64,000 nt of DNA from JAQVEM01 sp964601205 (GCA_964601205.1 CAZRML010000014.1:40441-104440); one strand, 5' to 3'; positions 26,264 through 35,406 are shown, counted from the stretch's first letter. Notes: generated by a model from the sequence alone, not told the origin. A program made the numbers and translations.

Positions 26264-27373
26264 GTGAAAATAGTTAAAGTTAAAACAATTTTAAAAAAGT
26301 ACCCCGTTTATACAGGAGCTGTTTTTAAAGATATTTTTCCGGAACTAATAAAAAAAAGGTTTGGAGATTGTGAAAAAATCCTCCTTGTAACTAACGATAA
26401 AATATTTGGAATTTATGAAAATACCATAAAAGAATCTCTCAGGAGATGCGGGCTTACGAGTGAGATTGCAATAATAAGGGATGGCGAAGAATTTAAAAGC
26501 CTTAAAAGTGTTGATTACCTGTATGGAAGACTTATTGACTTTAATGTACACAGAAATGATGTTATAGCAGCATTTGGAGGAGGAGTTGTAGGAGACATTA
26601 CCGGTTTTGCATCTGCAACATTCCACAGGGGAATTAAATTTATCCAGTGCCCCACAACTATAATAGGTCAGGTTGACAGCAGCATAGGTGGAAAAGTAGG
26701 TGTTAATTATCGTAATATAAAAAATATAATCGGAAGTTTCTATCAGCCTGATGCAGTTGTAATTGACCCGGAATTTACTTACACACTGGATGAAGACCAG
26801 ATAATAAACGGGCTGGGTGAAATAGTAAAATACGGGATAGTGTTTGATAAGGGAATACTGGAAAAACTGGAAAGGAATGTATGCAGTGATGATAGAGATA
26901 GATTATTTAAGCTCGTTAAGAACAGAGTTTTCAGGGATATTATACACAGGTGCTGTTATATAAAAGCAAAAGTAGTTGAGAAAGATGAATTTGATACAGG
27001 CTACAGGAATTTATTAAATTTTGGGCATACAATAGGTCACAGCATCGAAAATGCCTTCAATCTGAAAGATATAAACCATGGCAGGGCTGTCAGTATTGGT
27101 ATGATAATAGCAATAGATATATCAATTTCGCTTGGGTTTTTAAAAAAAGAATTTAAAGACAGAATAATAGAATTATATAAAAAGCTAAAACTACCCTGCA
27201 GATTGCCGGAGATAAATCCGGCTAAAATTCTTGATGTAATAAAATATGATAAGAAATTTAAATCTTCACAGAATAAATTTGTTCTTCTTAAAGGTCTAAA
27301 CAAACCTGTCTTCTATTACAACCTCGGGCCGGGTGCGATTATTGATAATATAAAAAAAAGTATGTATAATTAA
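26264..27373 (+). CDS. aroB: AroB, 3-dehydroquinate synthase
   Basis: 369 residues. Conserved segments are DGEEFKS, AFGGGVVGDITGFASATFHRGI, PTTIIGQVDSSIGGKVGVN and the metal-binding FGHTIGHSIEN. It cyclises DAHP to 3-dehydroquinate with NAD and a divalent metal. The start is GTG 26264, 36 bases after aroK. Confidence 0.97.
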   Translation: MKIVKVKTILKKYPVYTGAVFKDIFPELIKKRFGDCEKILLVTNDKIFGIYENTIKESLRRCGLTSEIAIIRDGEEFKSLKSVDYLYGRLIDFNVHRNDVIAAFGGGVVGDITGFASATFHRGIKFIQCPTTIIGQVDSSIGGKVGVNYRNIKNIIGSFYQPDAVVIDPEFTYTLDEDQIINGLGEIVKYGIVFDKGILEKLERNVCSDDRDRLFKLVKNRVFRDIIHRCCYIKAKVVEKDEFDTGYRNLLNFGHTIGHSIENAFNLKDINHGRAVSIGMIIAIDISISLGFLKKEFKDRIIELYKKLKLPCRLPEINPAKILDVIKYDKKFKSSQNKFVLLKGLNKPVFYYNLGPGAIIDNIKKSMYN

Positions 27374-27493
27374 ATACAAATATATATAAAGAATATATCA
27401 AATATATTATTAATAATTACGCAAAAACTGAATTTTATATTAATTTTATTAATATGGCAAGTTTATAAATTTTTATTATAGGAAAAAGAAAAA

Positions 27494-27925
27494 ATGAAAA
27501 GAATTATTATAATTAACGGTCCCAATTTAAATTTGCTGGGCAAAAGAGAAAAAGAAATATATGGAGAAAAAAGTTTTAATGATTTAAAAAGAGAGCTTGA
27601 TGAAATGGTAAAAGGAAAAGCAGAACTCCTGTATTTCCAGTCCAATCATGAAGGAGAGATTATAGATAAAATTCATGAGTGCATGGGCACAATAGACTGC
27701 ATTATAATAAATCCCGGAGCCTTAACCCACTATAGCTATGGTATTTATGATGCTATAGTGGCGAGTAAAATAAGAACCATAGAAGTGCATATATCAAATA
27801 TATTCAAGAGAGAAGATTGGAGAGGAAAGTCTGTTGTATCTCCTGCTGCATCGGGTATTGTAATCGGGCTGGGCATGGATGTATACAGAATAGCAGTTGA
27901 GTATATAATTAATTATAATGATTGA
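27494..27925 (+). CDS. aroQ: AroQ, type II 3-dehydroquinate dehydratase
   Basis: 143 residues. The type II signature INGPNLNLLGKRE and the catalytic Tyr in EIYG are at the N-terminus, then FQSNHEGEIIDKI, NPGALTHYSYGIYDA and EVHISNIFKRE. It converts 3-dehydroquinate to 3-dehydroshikimate by the trans mechanism. The residue after the EVH motif is less standard (the usual Arg-His pair is replaced by DWRGKS), but the fold signature is clear. The 120-base gap before it is AT-rich with no clear signal. Confidence 0.95.
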   Translation: MKRIIIINGPNLNLLGKREKEIYGEKSFNDLKRELDEMVKGKAELLYFQSNHEGEIIDKIHECMGTIDCIIINPGALTHYSYGIYDAIVASKIRTIEVHISNIFKREDWRGKSVVSPAASGIVIGLGMDVYRIAVEYIINYND

Positions 27926-27937
27926 TAAGAAAGTAAA

Positions 27938-28954
27938 ATGTTAAGAAGATATTTGAAGGTTATAAAAAAATATCTAAGAAATAAGAAATTGAATTTAAGT
28001 CAGGAAAATGGCTTCAGCCTTGTAGAGGTAATAGTAGCTTTCTTTATAATGTCTATTATAACTGTCGTGCTGGTAAGGGGAACTATGATCGCTGTTGATA
28101 CTATAAAAGTAAATAAAGCAAAAACTAAAGCTTTAGCGGTTGCCAGTGAAAAAATGGAGCTTATAAGAGCAATGGATTACGAAGGCATTGAGCTTACATC
28201 TGTAAATCCTGACTGGGGTGTGGATAATCCTGCGCTTATTGAAGATGGTTATGATATTAGTTATGAAGTAAGTGAAGTTTATGTAAGTGGAAGTAGTTAC
28301 AAGCAGGTAAAGTTATCTATCTTAAAAGACCCTATGAATACGGGAATAAATGTAATTACACAGATTTATCCCATGGCAGGAGGCGGGGAAGGGACAAACG
28401 ACACTACACCGCCTGCGGCGCCGTCCATGCTGGAAGCAACAGCAACCGGTTCATCCAGTATAGACCTTGACTGGGATGACAATGCAGAGGCGGACCTGGC
28501 AGGTTATAAAGTATACAGGGATACCGTAAGTGGGTTTATACCAGAGAGCAGTAATTTTATAGGAGATGCGACTTCAAGTTCGTATTCTGATACCGGATTA
28601 ACTGCCACAACAACTTATTATTACAGAGTGACAGCAGTGGATATCAGCAGCAATGAATCAGAGCCGTCCATGCAGGCAGATGCCACGACATTATTAGAAT
28701 ATGCTTATATCAGTTTACCGTTTGCTTATACCGGGGCAGGAGAGTATTACTGGAAATCAGATGAGTTTTCAACTGACCCGGTGGATTGGGCAAGCTATGT
28801 GAACTCATGGAGCCTAGACATTCTTGAGATTAACGGGGTAAATTATACCAATAAGTGGAAGGCACAGCATGATATACCGCCGGCGGGCGATGGTTACTGG
28901 TATATTTACTATAAAGCAACTTCATCAGGCGGTCATTTAGAAATAGGCCCATAG
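27938..28954 (+). CDS. PilV-like minor pilin with a fibronectin type III domain
   Basis: 338 residues. An N-terminal prepilin signal (NGFSLVEVIVAFFIMSIITVV) predicts cleavage between Gly25 and Phe26, with Glu30 at +5. A first globular part follows to about residue 145, then a glycine-rich linker, then a clear fibronectin type III domain (about residues 158-251: PPAAPSMLEAT, the core tryptophan in DWDDN, GYKVYRD, TTYYYRVTAVD). A further 85-residue C-terminal domain rich in Tyr and Trp has no family I recognise. FN3 on a minor pilin suggests a tip or surface adhesion role; that is inference. A hairpin terminator follows. Confidence 0.82.
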   Translation: MLRRYLKVIKKYLRNKKLNLSQENGFSLVEVIVAFFIMSIITVVLVRGTMIAVDTIKVNKAKTKALAVASEKMELIRAMDYEGIELTSVNPDWGVDNPALIEDGYDISYEVSEVYVSGSSYKQVKLSILKDPMNTGINVITQIYPMAGGGEGTNDTTPPAAPSMLEATATGSSSIDLDWDDNAEADLAGYKVYRDTVSGFIPESSNFIGDATSSSYSDTGLTATTTYYYRVTAVDISSNESEPSMQADATTLLEYAYISLPFAYTGAGEYYWKSDEFSTDPVDWASYVNSWSLDILEINGVNYTNKWKAQHDIPPAGDGYWYIYYKATSSGGHLEIGP

Positions 28955-28967
28955 CGTGTTATGTAAG

Positions 28968-28993
28968 CTGGTTTATATAAACCTGTTTTTTTT
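28968..28993 (+). terminator. Probable intrinsic terminator after the FN3 minor pilin
   Basis: A 7-bp stem with one T-T mismatch pairs 28968-28974 with 28979-28985 around a 4-base loop, directly followed by eight T residues (28986-28993). The stem is short, so termination may be partial. Confidence 0.55.
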
Positions 28994-29039
28994 AAGTTTT
29001 GTTAAAGGATATAGATTATAGTTATTAAAATAGTTTAAT

Positions 29040-29078
29040 AAGAATATAAAAAGAATATAAATATAAAAAGAATATAAA
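29040..29078 (+). repeat. Three copies of an 11-base AT-rich direct repeat
   Basis: AAGAATATAAA occurs at 29040-29050, 29051-29061 and 29068-29078, just before the ribosome-binding site of the next pilin-like gene. Such an array could bind a regulator or simply be slippage-prone AT-rich DNA; copy number might vary between strains. Confidence 0.6.
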
Positions 29079-29092
29079 AAATAAGTAAGGCG

Positions 29093-29671
29093 ATGAATTT
29101 AAAATTACAAGTTGGTAAAAAAATAAAAGATAATGAGGGCTTTACAATGATTGAAATGCTTCTTGTAGTTCTTCTTATTGTTGTTATTGTAAGCATGGTT
29201 TCGGCCACATATCTCTTATCGGGAAATACATCAAGAGATATTGTTGATATAACAACTTCAATGATAGACTCAAGGGTTGTTATATACAGATTGACTAAAG
29301 ACTTAAGGGAATCATCTGATATAACTCAGGCATATGCAGACAGTATAATATTTAAAAGCAACGTTGATGATGATGGAGATGACGAGGAAGTAAATTACTA
29401 TTTAACAGCTGAGGGTAGTTATTATGAACTTTACAGGAAAATAGATACAGGGCCTGCTAAATTTGTAGCTACCAATATAATTGATAATAATCTGTTTACT
29501 TATTATACAGATGTAGGAATTCCGGAAGGAGGAGTGTCCACCCCTGTTAGTACAGAAGAGTTAGGAAATATAAAAATGATTGGAATTGAACTGAAAATTG
29601 ACCAGAGCGGAGAAGATACCCAGAGAAAAATGGAACTTGAAACTGTTGTTTCTCTGAGAAATAGAATATAA
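29093..29671 (+). CDS. Minor pilin-like protein (PilW/GspJ-like)
   Basis: 192 residues. The leader ends in NEG and is followed by FTMIEMLLVVLLIVVIVSMV, giving cleavage after Gly16 and Glu21 at +5. The helix is followed by SRVVIYRLTKDLRESSDI, the pattern of PilW/GspJ-type minor subunits, and a beta-rich globular domain. AAGG at 29087-29090 serves as ribosome-binding site for ATG 29093. It is the second of three minor-pilin-like genes after aroQ, which together may form the initiating tip complex. Confidence 0.82.
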   Translation: MNLKLQVGKKIKDNEGFTMIEMLLVVLLIVVIVSMVSATYLLSGNTSRDIVDITTSMIDSRVVIYRLTKDLRESSDITQAYADSIIFKSNVDDDGDDEEVNYYLTAEGSYYELYRKIDTGPAKFVATNIIDNNLFTYYTDVGIPEGGVSTPVSTEELGNIKMIGIELKIDQSGEDTQRKMELETVVSLRNRI

Positions 29672-29697
29672 ACTAATTTTATTAAGGTATTTATAAA

Positions 29698-31323
29698 GTG
29701 ATTAAGATGATAAAAGTAATATTAAATTTAAAAAAAGAAAAAAGAGGTAATATAACCATACTTATTTTAATAATGGGCTTTGCAGTAATACTGCTGACGA
29801 CTGCTATGGTTGGATATATTTTTCGTGACATTGGTTATGTTGAACTTGACAGAAAAAAATTAAGGGCACTGAATATCGCAGAGGCAGGCATATCAAATAT
29901 GTTTTTGAATGTTGAAAAACACTATAGTGAAGAAGATATACCTTTACCCTCAAGTCCCTATACCGGAGAAATAATTGATAATGGTAATTCAGAGGGAAAT
30001 TTTACTGTTGAATATGAATCACAATCTGATGGGGACTTGACTATATACAATGTTACTTCCACAGGTGTTGATAAAGATGGTATGGAAAGAACAGTAAGGG
30101 TAAAAATAAATGTTTTAAATCCCGGTCCCGCTCTTGACATTTATGACTACGTATATACAGCGGCATCAGCTGCTACCAGCGGAGATTTTAAAACTGTAGA
30201 TGGCCCCTTTTATACTGATGGGGATCTCAATATAACCGCAGGTTCCGGTATATCCCAGGACCAGAGCGAAGGGCCAATAATTGTAAAAGGTGATTTATAT
30301 TTAAGTGGAGATGCAGTTAGCGTAAAACAGGAATCCCTATCAGTGGGTGGAAATGTGGTAATGAAAGGCAGCGGGAAGATACTGGGTGGCCAGGTTAATA
30401 TAGCAGGCAGCCTTACTATGTCCGGAGGGACTTATATAGACGAGGGACTGGTAAGTCCGATGATTGTAATGGGTGATATTGATATGAGCAGCGGAAGTCC
30501 CCGTATAGGAGAATCGGGAGAAGACCTTACTCTTTCCTGTAACGGAACAATAAACCCCTGGCCTCCAAATTCATGGGCTCCGATATATGCCACCAGAGAT
30601 GACAGTCTGACATATACTTTTGTTGATCCGGACTATGACGTGAGTGCTCTTGTGCATGAATACTATACTGAGGTACAGGACTCCGCACTGGTAATTAGTG
30701 GTAGTCTAACTCTGAGCGATGAAAATATGCCCTACAATTACCAGGACTCAGAAGGAAACAGTCTCAGTTTTGAAAAAGAGGGAGATGACTACATACTGGA
30801 AGTTAATGGAAATATAATTGTAGATGGTAATTTACAGATTGGAATTGAAGACTGGTGGATTCCTGAATTAAGCGGTCCCAGTACCAATGAAATATATTAC
30901 CGGGGGAAAGGAATTATATATACCACCGGGAGCATTAAGACAGTTACCACGCTCTGGCCCGACCCCCTTGAAGATTTTCCTGAAGAAGCCCTACTGGTGC
31001 TGGTATCAAATGGAACTATTGAATCATATGTATGGAGAGAATATGATTATATTGTTGCAAGTAATATTAATGACCAGCCCCCGCTCATGTATATGGTAGG
31101 GATTGCAAAAGGCAACATAAAAATAGCAGGAGGCGGAGGAAATGCAGCAATTGTAAAGGGTACATTGATTACCGGCGGCCTGCTTGATGCTGATTATTAT
31201 AATGCCAAAATTTATTACCAGCAGGGAATTAAAGATAGTTTGCCTCCCGACCTTCCCAGCAGCAATCCTGATGGAGGGGAAGTAGTCATTACCAGAGCAG
31301 GATGGCAGGAAGCAATTAATTAA
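29698..31323 (+). CDS. PilX-like membrane-anchored protein with long repetitive beta-rich region
   Basis: 541 residues. The N-terminus (KRGNITILILIMGFAVILL) resembles PilX-type proteins: a pilin-like helix after Gly17 but without Glu at +5; LRALNIAEAGI near residue 62 is also typical. The region from about residue 165 to 290 is glycine- and serine-rich, with repeats of the form VKGDLYLSGD, VGGNVVMKGSG and IAGSLTMSGG, which looks like a beta-helix or polymer-forming fold. The C-terminal half has further such repeats (VNGNIIVDGNL, VKGTLITGGL). I start it at GTG 29698, with AAGG 10 bases upstream. Probably surface-exposed; function unknown. Confidence 0.75.
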   Translation: MIKMIKVILNLKKEKRGNITILILIMGFAVILLTTAMVGYIFRDIGYVELDRKKLRALNIAEAGISNMFLNVEKHYSEEDIPLPSSPYTGEIIDNGNSEGNFTVEYESQSDGDLTIYNVTSTGVDKDGMERTVRVKINVLNPGPALDIYDYVYTAASAATSGDFKTVDGPFYTDGDLNITAGSGISQDQSEGPIIVKGDLYLSGDAVSVKQESLSVGGNVVMKGSGKILGGQVNIAGSLTMSGGTYIDEGLVSPMIVMGDIDMSSGSPRIGESGEDLTLSCNGTINPWPPNSWAPIYATRDDSLTYTFVDPDYDVSALVHEYYTEVQDSALVISGSLTLSDENMPYNYQDSEGNSLSFEKEGDDYILEVNGNIIVDGNLQIGIEDWWIPELSGPSTNEIYYRGKGIIYTTGSIKTVTTLWPDPLEDFPEEALLVLVSNGTIESYVWREYDYIVASNINDQPPLMYMVGIAKGNIKIAGGGGNAAIVKGTLITGGLLDADYYNAKIYYQQGIKDSLPPDLPSSNPDGGEVVITRAGWQEAIN

Positions 31324-31365
31324 AATATTAAACAGGTAAAGTTTTACTGGAAATTTCGGGATAAA

Positions 31366-32484
31366 TTGGCTGATTTATTTAAATCAAGAATTGAAAATAT
31401 AAAAAATATCTTAAGCAGTGAAAATCTTTCCAATCTTCTTATTTTAAGTGATGAAAACATTTATTATTTAACCGGTTTTTATGGGAAGAACTCTGGTAGT
31501 TTATTATTTATAATCGATAATAAATTATACCTTATTACTAATTTCCTTTATCTTGAACAGGCAAAAAAATCTATTGACAATGATTCTATAAATATCGTAT
31601 TTTACCGCAGGGATAGGTTTAAAAAGCTTTTAGAGATACTTGAAGGTTATAATTTTGAGTCCATTAACCTGGAGGGCAAAAATATCAGTTTTAAAGAAGG
31701 ATTAAATTTCGGAGAGATATTATCACGTCAGGATAAGGAATTTAAAATTAAAGACGGGCTGGTTGAGAAATTAAGAATTATTAAAGATGAAGTTGAGATT
31801 TCTAAAATAAAAAAAGCCTGCATGATTACTGATAATGCATTTAAGAAAATACTTGATTATGGCGCTAAAAAGGTTGAGAGCTTTTCAGAAGTTGAACTGT
31901 CCTTTAGTCTGGAAGAATTAATGGTAAAAAATAAATCATCCGGAAAATCATTTGATATAATTGTTGCCTATGATAAAAACTCTTCAATGCCCCATTATTC
32001 TCCACAACAAATAAAAGTAAAAGAAGGTATTGTGCTTATTGATTTTGGCTGCAGATATAAAAATTACTGTTCGGATATGACCAGAACAATATTTACCAGA
32101 AATAATAAAATTTGTAATGAATTTAAAAAAATATATGATATAGTTTTAGAGGCACAGTATAAAGCAATAAAAGTTTGCAGGGAAGGAATTACCTGCAGGG
32201 AGCTTGACAGTGTGGCAAGGAACTTTATAGGCTCAAAGGGTTATGGTAATAATTTTGGTCACGGCCTGGGACATGGCGTTGGTCTTGAAATACATGAAGA
32301 GCCGATAGTAAATCCTGAAAGCAATACAGTCTTAAAAGAAAATATGATTATAACCGTAGAGCCGGGTATCTATATAGAAGATTTTGGCGGTGTGAGGATA
32401 GAAGACATGTTGCTTGTAAAAAAGAACGGTTGCGAAGTTTTATATGATTCAACAAAAGAGTTTTTTATAATGGCTGATTTTTAA
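31366..32484 (+). CDS. Xaa-Pro aminopeptidase/dipeptidase, M24 family
   Basis: 372 residues with an N-terminal creatinase-like domain and a C-terminal pita-bread catalytic domain. The five metal ligands are recognisable: the Asp of LIDFGCRY, the Asp of CSDMTRTIF, the His of GHGLGHGVGLEIHEEP, the Glu of ITVEPGIYI and the Glu of GVRIEDMLLV. It removes residues next to proline. The start is TTG 31366. Its place directly before efp matches pepQ-efp in Actinobacteria and Firmicutes. Confidence 0.93.
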   Translation: MADLFKSRIENIKNILSSENLSNLLILSDENIYYLTGFYGKNSGSLLFIIDNKLYLITNFLYLEQAKKSIDNDSINIVFYRRDRFKKLLEILEGYNFESINLEGKNISFKEGLNFGEILSRQDKEFKIKDGLVEKLRIIKDEVEISKIKKACMITDNAFKKILDYGAKKVESFSEVELSFSLEELMVKNKSSGKSFDIIVAYDKNSSMPHYSPQQIKVKEGIVLIDFGCRYKNYCSDMTRTIFTRNNKICNEFKKIYDIVLEAQYKAIKVCREGITCRELDSVARNFIGSKGYGNNFGHGLGHGVGLEIHEEPIVNPESNTVLKENMIITVEPGIYIEDFGGVRIEDMLLVKKNGCEVLYDSTKEFFIMADF

Positions 32485-32577
32485 ATGTTCCGGGATATGG
32501 GAAATAAGAAATAAAGTGTTATCAAAATAAAATAAATAAACATTAAAAAAATAGGAAATTCGGAAGGATTCTGATTA

Positions 32578-33138
32578 ATGATAAATACCAGTGACTTTAA
32601 GAATGGGATGACAATACTGTATGAAGACCAGCTGTATAAAATATTGTATTTCCAGCATGTAAAACCCGGCAAAGGAGGAGCTTTTGTCAGGACAAAATTA
32701 AAAGACTTAAATACCGGTGCTAATATAGATAAAACATTCAGAGCCGGGGAAAAAATGGAGCAGGCCATACTGGAAACCAAAAAAATGCAGTATCTATATA
32801 AGGATGAATTCTATAATTTTATGGACACCAGAACCTATGAGCAGGTTCAGGTGGGAGAAAAATTGCTGGAAGAACAAAAAGATTATTTACTTGAAAATAT
32901 GGAAGTCATGGTTGTATTTTATAAAGGAAAACCTATTTCAGTCGAACTTCCCATTGCAATAGAAGCAAGAATTGTAAGAACTGAGGCTGGAGTAAAAGGT
33001 GATACGGTAAGTGCAACCTTTAAACCTGCAGAAATTGAAACCGGAGCAAAAGTTATGGTCCCGCTCTTTATAAATAACGGAGACGTAATAAAGATTGATA
33101 CCAGGACAGGAGAATATATAACCAGGGTAAGTGGATAA
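32578..33138 (+). CDS. efp: EF-P, translation elongation factor P
   Basis: 186 residues in the usual three beta-barrel domains. The loop PGKGGAFVRTKLKDL carries Lys32, the position that is modified in many bacteria to help ribosomes pass proline stretches. No modification enzyme (EpmA, EarP) is in the window. The C-terminal signature (VPLFINNGDVIKIDTRTGEYITRV) is intact. GGAAGG is the ribosome-binding site before ATG 32578. The stop overlaps nusB. Confidence 0.96.
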   Translation: MINTSDFKNGMTILYEDQLYKILYFQHVKPGKGGAFVRTKLKDLNTGANIDKTFRAGEKMEQAILETKKMQYLYKDEFYNFMDTRTYEQVQVGEKLLEEQKDYLLENMEVMVVFYKGKPISVELPIAIEARIVRTEAGVKGDTVSATFKPAEIETGAKVMVPLFINNGDVIKIDTRTGEYITRVSG

Positions 33139-33589
33139 GAACCAGAATATTTTTTACGATATGCTTAAAACACCAAGAAGAAAAAGCAGAATTAACGCCT
33201 TAATATTATTATATCAGAGGGATTTACTGGGAAAAGATATGGATAAAATTATAGAAAATAATTTAATTTCAGGCATAAAATATGATGATTTTACTTTAAA
33301 ACTTTCAAGGGGAGTGGAAAAAAATAAAAAGGATATAGACAACATAATTAAAAAAGTTGTGGAGAACTGGACTCTTGAAAGGATAGCAATAATTGATAGG
33401 AATATTTTAAGACTGGCCATATATGAAATGTTTTATGAAGAGGATATTCCTCTGAAAGTTTCAGTAGATGAAGCAATTGAAATTGCGAAAACTATGGGCC
33501 AGAAAGAGGATACTCCTAAATTTGTAAACGGTGTTCTTGGAAAGATTTTAAGCAATATAAACAAAACAGGCATTAAGCCCGCAGATTAA
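33131..33589 (+). CDS. nusB: NusB, transcription antitermination factor
   Basis: 152 residues, all-helical. RRKSRINALILLYQRD at the N-terminus and the conserved LERIAIIDRNILRLAIYEM and VSVDEAIEIAKTMG near the C-terminus define NusB, which with NusE (S10) loads on boxA of rRNA transcripts. GTG 33131 overlaps the efp stop by 8 bases; an internal ATG at 33161 is possible but without ribosome-binding site. Confidence 0.95.
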   Translation: MDKNQNIFYDMLKTPRRKSRINALILLYQRDLLGKDMDKIIENNLISGIKYDDFTLKLSRGVEKNKKDIDNIIKKVVENWTLERIAIIDRNILRLAIYEMFYEEDIPLKVSVDEAIEIAKTMGQKEDTPKFVNGVLGKILSNINKTGIKPAD

Positions 33590-33627
33590 TTATATTTTTT
33601 TTATACTTTATTATACTTTATAAATAA

Positions 33628-34542
33628 ATGTTTTCACCCGGTAAAAATAATAATTATTATAATAATGATATGGTTTATCCTGAATTTTTATTAAAGGAGA
33701 TAAACGATAGCTTAAAATGCTATGCAGGTAAATACAGGAAAATACCCTATATCCTGAGGAGAGCAATTGAATACAGCATAAAGAATGGTGGGAAAAGGCT
33801 AAGACCAATTCTGTGTCTGATGGTTGCAAAGAGCCTGGGTAAGGATTATAGAATACTGCTCCCAACAGCATGCGCCATTGAATTCATACATACTTATTCA
33901 TTAATCCACGATGACTTGCCTTCTATAGACAACGATGATTTCAGAAGGGGCAAACCTTCATGCCACAAAAAATTTGGTGAAGACATAGCCATACTTACCG
34001 GGGACACTTTATTTGCAGAAGCATTCAACATTATTTTAAAATATCAGCTGGCTGATGACAGTATAAAAATAAGAGTTTTAAAAGAAATATCGGATGCCAC
34101 GGGTGCTGATGGGATGGCCGCGGGGCAGGTGGTGGATGTTTATTTTGCAGGGAAGAAAATAAGTAAGAAAAAGCTTGAATACATGCACAGGAACAAAACA
34201 GGAAAACTAATAACAGCTTCTGTCCGCTGTGGGGCTATTCTATGTGGAGTTAGCGAAAATTATCTTAATAAATTTACCAAGTATTCAGATAATCTGGGGC
34301 TTGCTTTTCAGATAACCGATGACCTTATTGATATAACTTCCAATAAAAATTTAGCCGGAAAGACAGTTGGAAAGGATAAATTACAGGAAAAAAATACTTT
34401 TCCTGCTATGTGGGGTGTTGAAAAATCAAAGAAAATCGCACAGGAAAAAATAAATAAAGCTATTTCTATAGTAGAGAGTATGAGTATAGATTATGAATGG
34501 CTGGTAAGGGTAGCAAACTTTATCATTTCAAGAAAGGCATAA
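33628..34542 (+). CDS. ispA: Polyprenyl diphosphate synthase (farnesyl/geranylgeranyl type)
   Basis: 304 residues, trans-prenyltransferase fold. KNGGKRLRPILCLM, the first aspartate-rich motif in HDDLPSIDNDDFRRGKP (with the two-residue insertion typical of bacterial FPP synthases) and the second motif QITDDLIDIT are present. It condenses isopentenyl diphosphate with allylic diphosphates; exact product length cannot be told. The order nusB-ispA-tlyA-recN is the one common in Firmicutes, here lacking xseA, xseB and dxs. The end overlaps tlyA by 46 bases. Confidence 0.92.
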   Translation: MFSPGKNNNYYNNDMVYPEFLLKEINDSLKCYAGKYRKIPYILRRAIEYSIKNGGKRLRPILCLMVAKSLGKDYRILLPTACAIEFIHTYSLIHDDLPSIDNDDFRRGKPSCHKKFGEDIAILTGDTLFAEAFNIILKYQLADDSIKIRVLKEISDATGADGMAAGQVVDVYFAGKKISKKKLEYMHRNKTGKLITASVRCGAILCGVSENYLNKFTKYSDNLGLAFQITDDLIDITSNKNLAGKTVGKDKLQEKNTFPAMWGVEKSKKIAQEKINKAISIVESMSIDYEWLVRVANFIISRKA

Positions 34543-35372
34543 AGGATATAAAGAAAACAGATAAGAAAGAAATAATAAAAATTTTGCTGGATAAAAAATT
34601 AGTTCTTTCCGAGAAGAAAGCCCTGGCACTAATAATGGCCGGAAAGGTAAGGGTTAATGGAAGTATTATTGAAAAGCCCGGAACACTTATAGAAAAAGAT
34701 TCTGCCGTAGAGATAATGCCGGAAGATTTATATGTATCCAGAGGAGGTATAAAATTAGAGGGCGCCTTTAAGGATTTTGGTCTTGATGCAAGAGGTAAAA
34801 AAGCCGTGGACATAGGTTCTTCAACCGGTGGATTTACTGATTTTTTATTAAAAAGCGGAGCCGAAAAAGTAACCTGCATTGATGTTGGATACGGCCAGCT
34901 ATCCTGGAAACTGAGAAAATCTCCTGATGTAATTGTTTATGAAAGAACGAATATAAGAAATCTTAATATAGAAAAATTACCCTATAAATCGGATATTACT
35001 GTTGTTGATGTTTCTTTTATTTCCATAAAGAATATTTTTAAAAAAATTCTTGATTTAACCAGACCCGGTGGAGAAATATTGCTTCTGGTGAAGCCGCAAT
35101 TTGAATTAAAAAAAGAAGAAGTTGAAAATAAAGGTGTTATAAAAAATAAAAATCTGCATTTTAAAGCATTGAAAGAAGTAACGGAATATATTAAAAAATT
35201 TCCTGTAGAAATAAAAAACTTTTCATTTTCTAAAATAAGAGGTGCGAAAGGTAACATAGAATTCTGGATTTTTTTAATAAAATTACATAAAGAAACTAAA
35301 TATATTCCAAATTATGATAAAATAATTAGGTGTGTGGTTGGAGAAGCGCATTTTTATTATAATTTACTTTAA
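34497..35372 (+). CDS. tlyA: TlyA, rRNA 2'-O-methyltransferase (hemolysin A family)
   Basis: 291 residues. An N-terminal S4 RNA-binding domain (LVLSEKKALALIMAGKVRVNG) is followed by an FtsJ-type methyltransferase domain with SRGGIKLEGAF, VDIGSSTGGFTDFLL and VDVSFIS. TlyA methylates 16S and/or 23S rRNA and its loss gives capreomycin resistance in mycobacteria. ATG 34497 is the only ATG upstream of the S4 domain and overlaps ispA by 46 bases. The N-terminal 20 residues before the domain are unusually basic and may be partly untranslated. Confidence 0.92.
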   Translation: MAGKGSKLYHFKKGIKDIKKTDKKEIIKILLDKKLVLSEKKALALIMAGKVRVNGSIIEKPGTLIEKDSAVEIMPEDLYVSRGGIKLEGAFKDFGLDARGKKAVDIGSSTGGFTDFLLKSGAEKVTCIDVGYGQLSWKLRKSPDVIVYERTNIRNLNIEKLPYKSDITVVDVSFISIKNIFKKILDLTRPGGEILLLVKPQFELKKEEVENKGVIKNKNLHFKALKEVTEYIKKFPVEIKNFSFSKIRGAKGNIEFWIFLIKLHKETKYIPNYDKIIRCVVGEAHFYYNLL

Positions 35373-35406
35373 CTTAACCAAAAAAATCTAAAATTGATTG
35401 GAAAAA

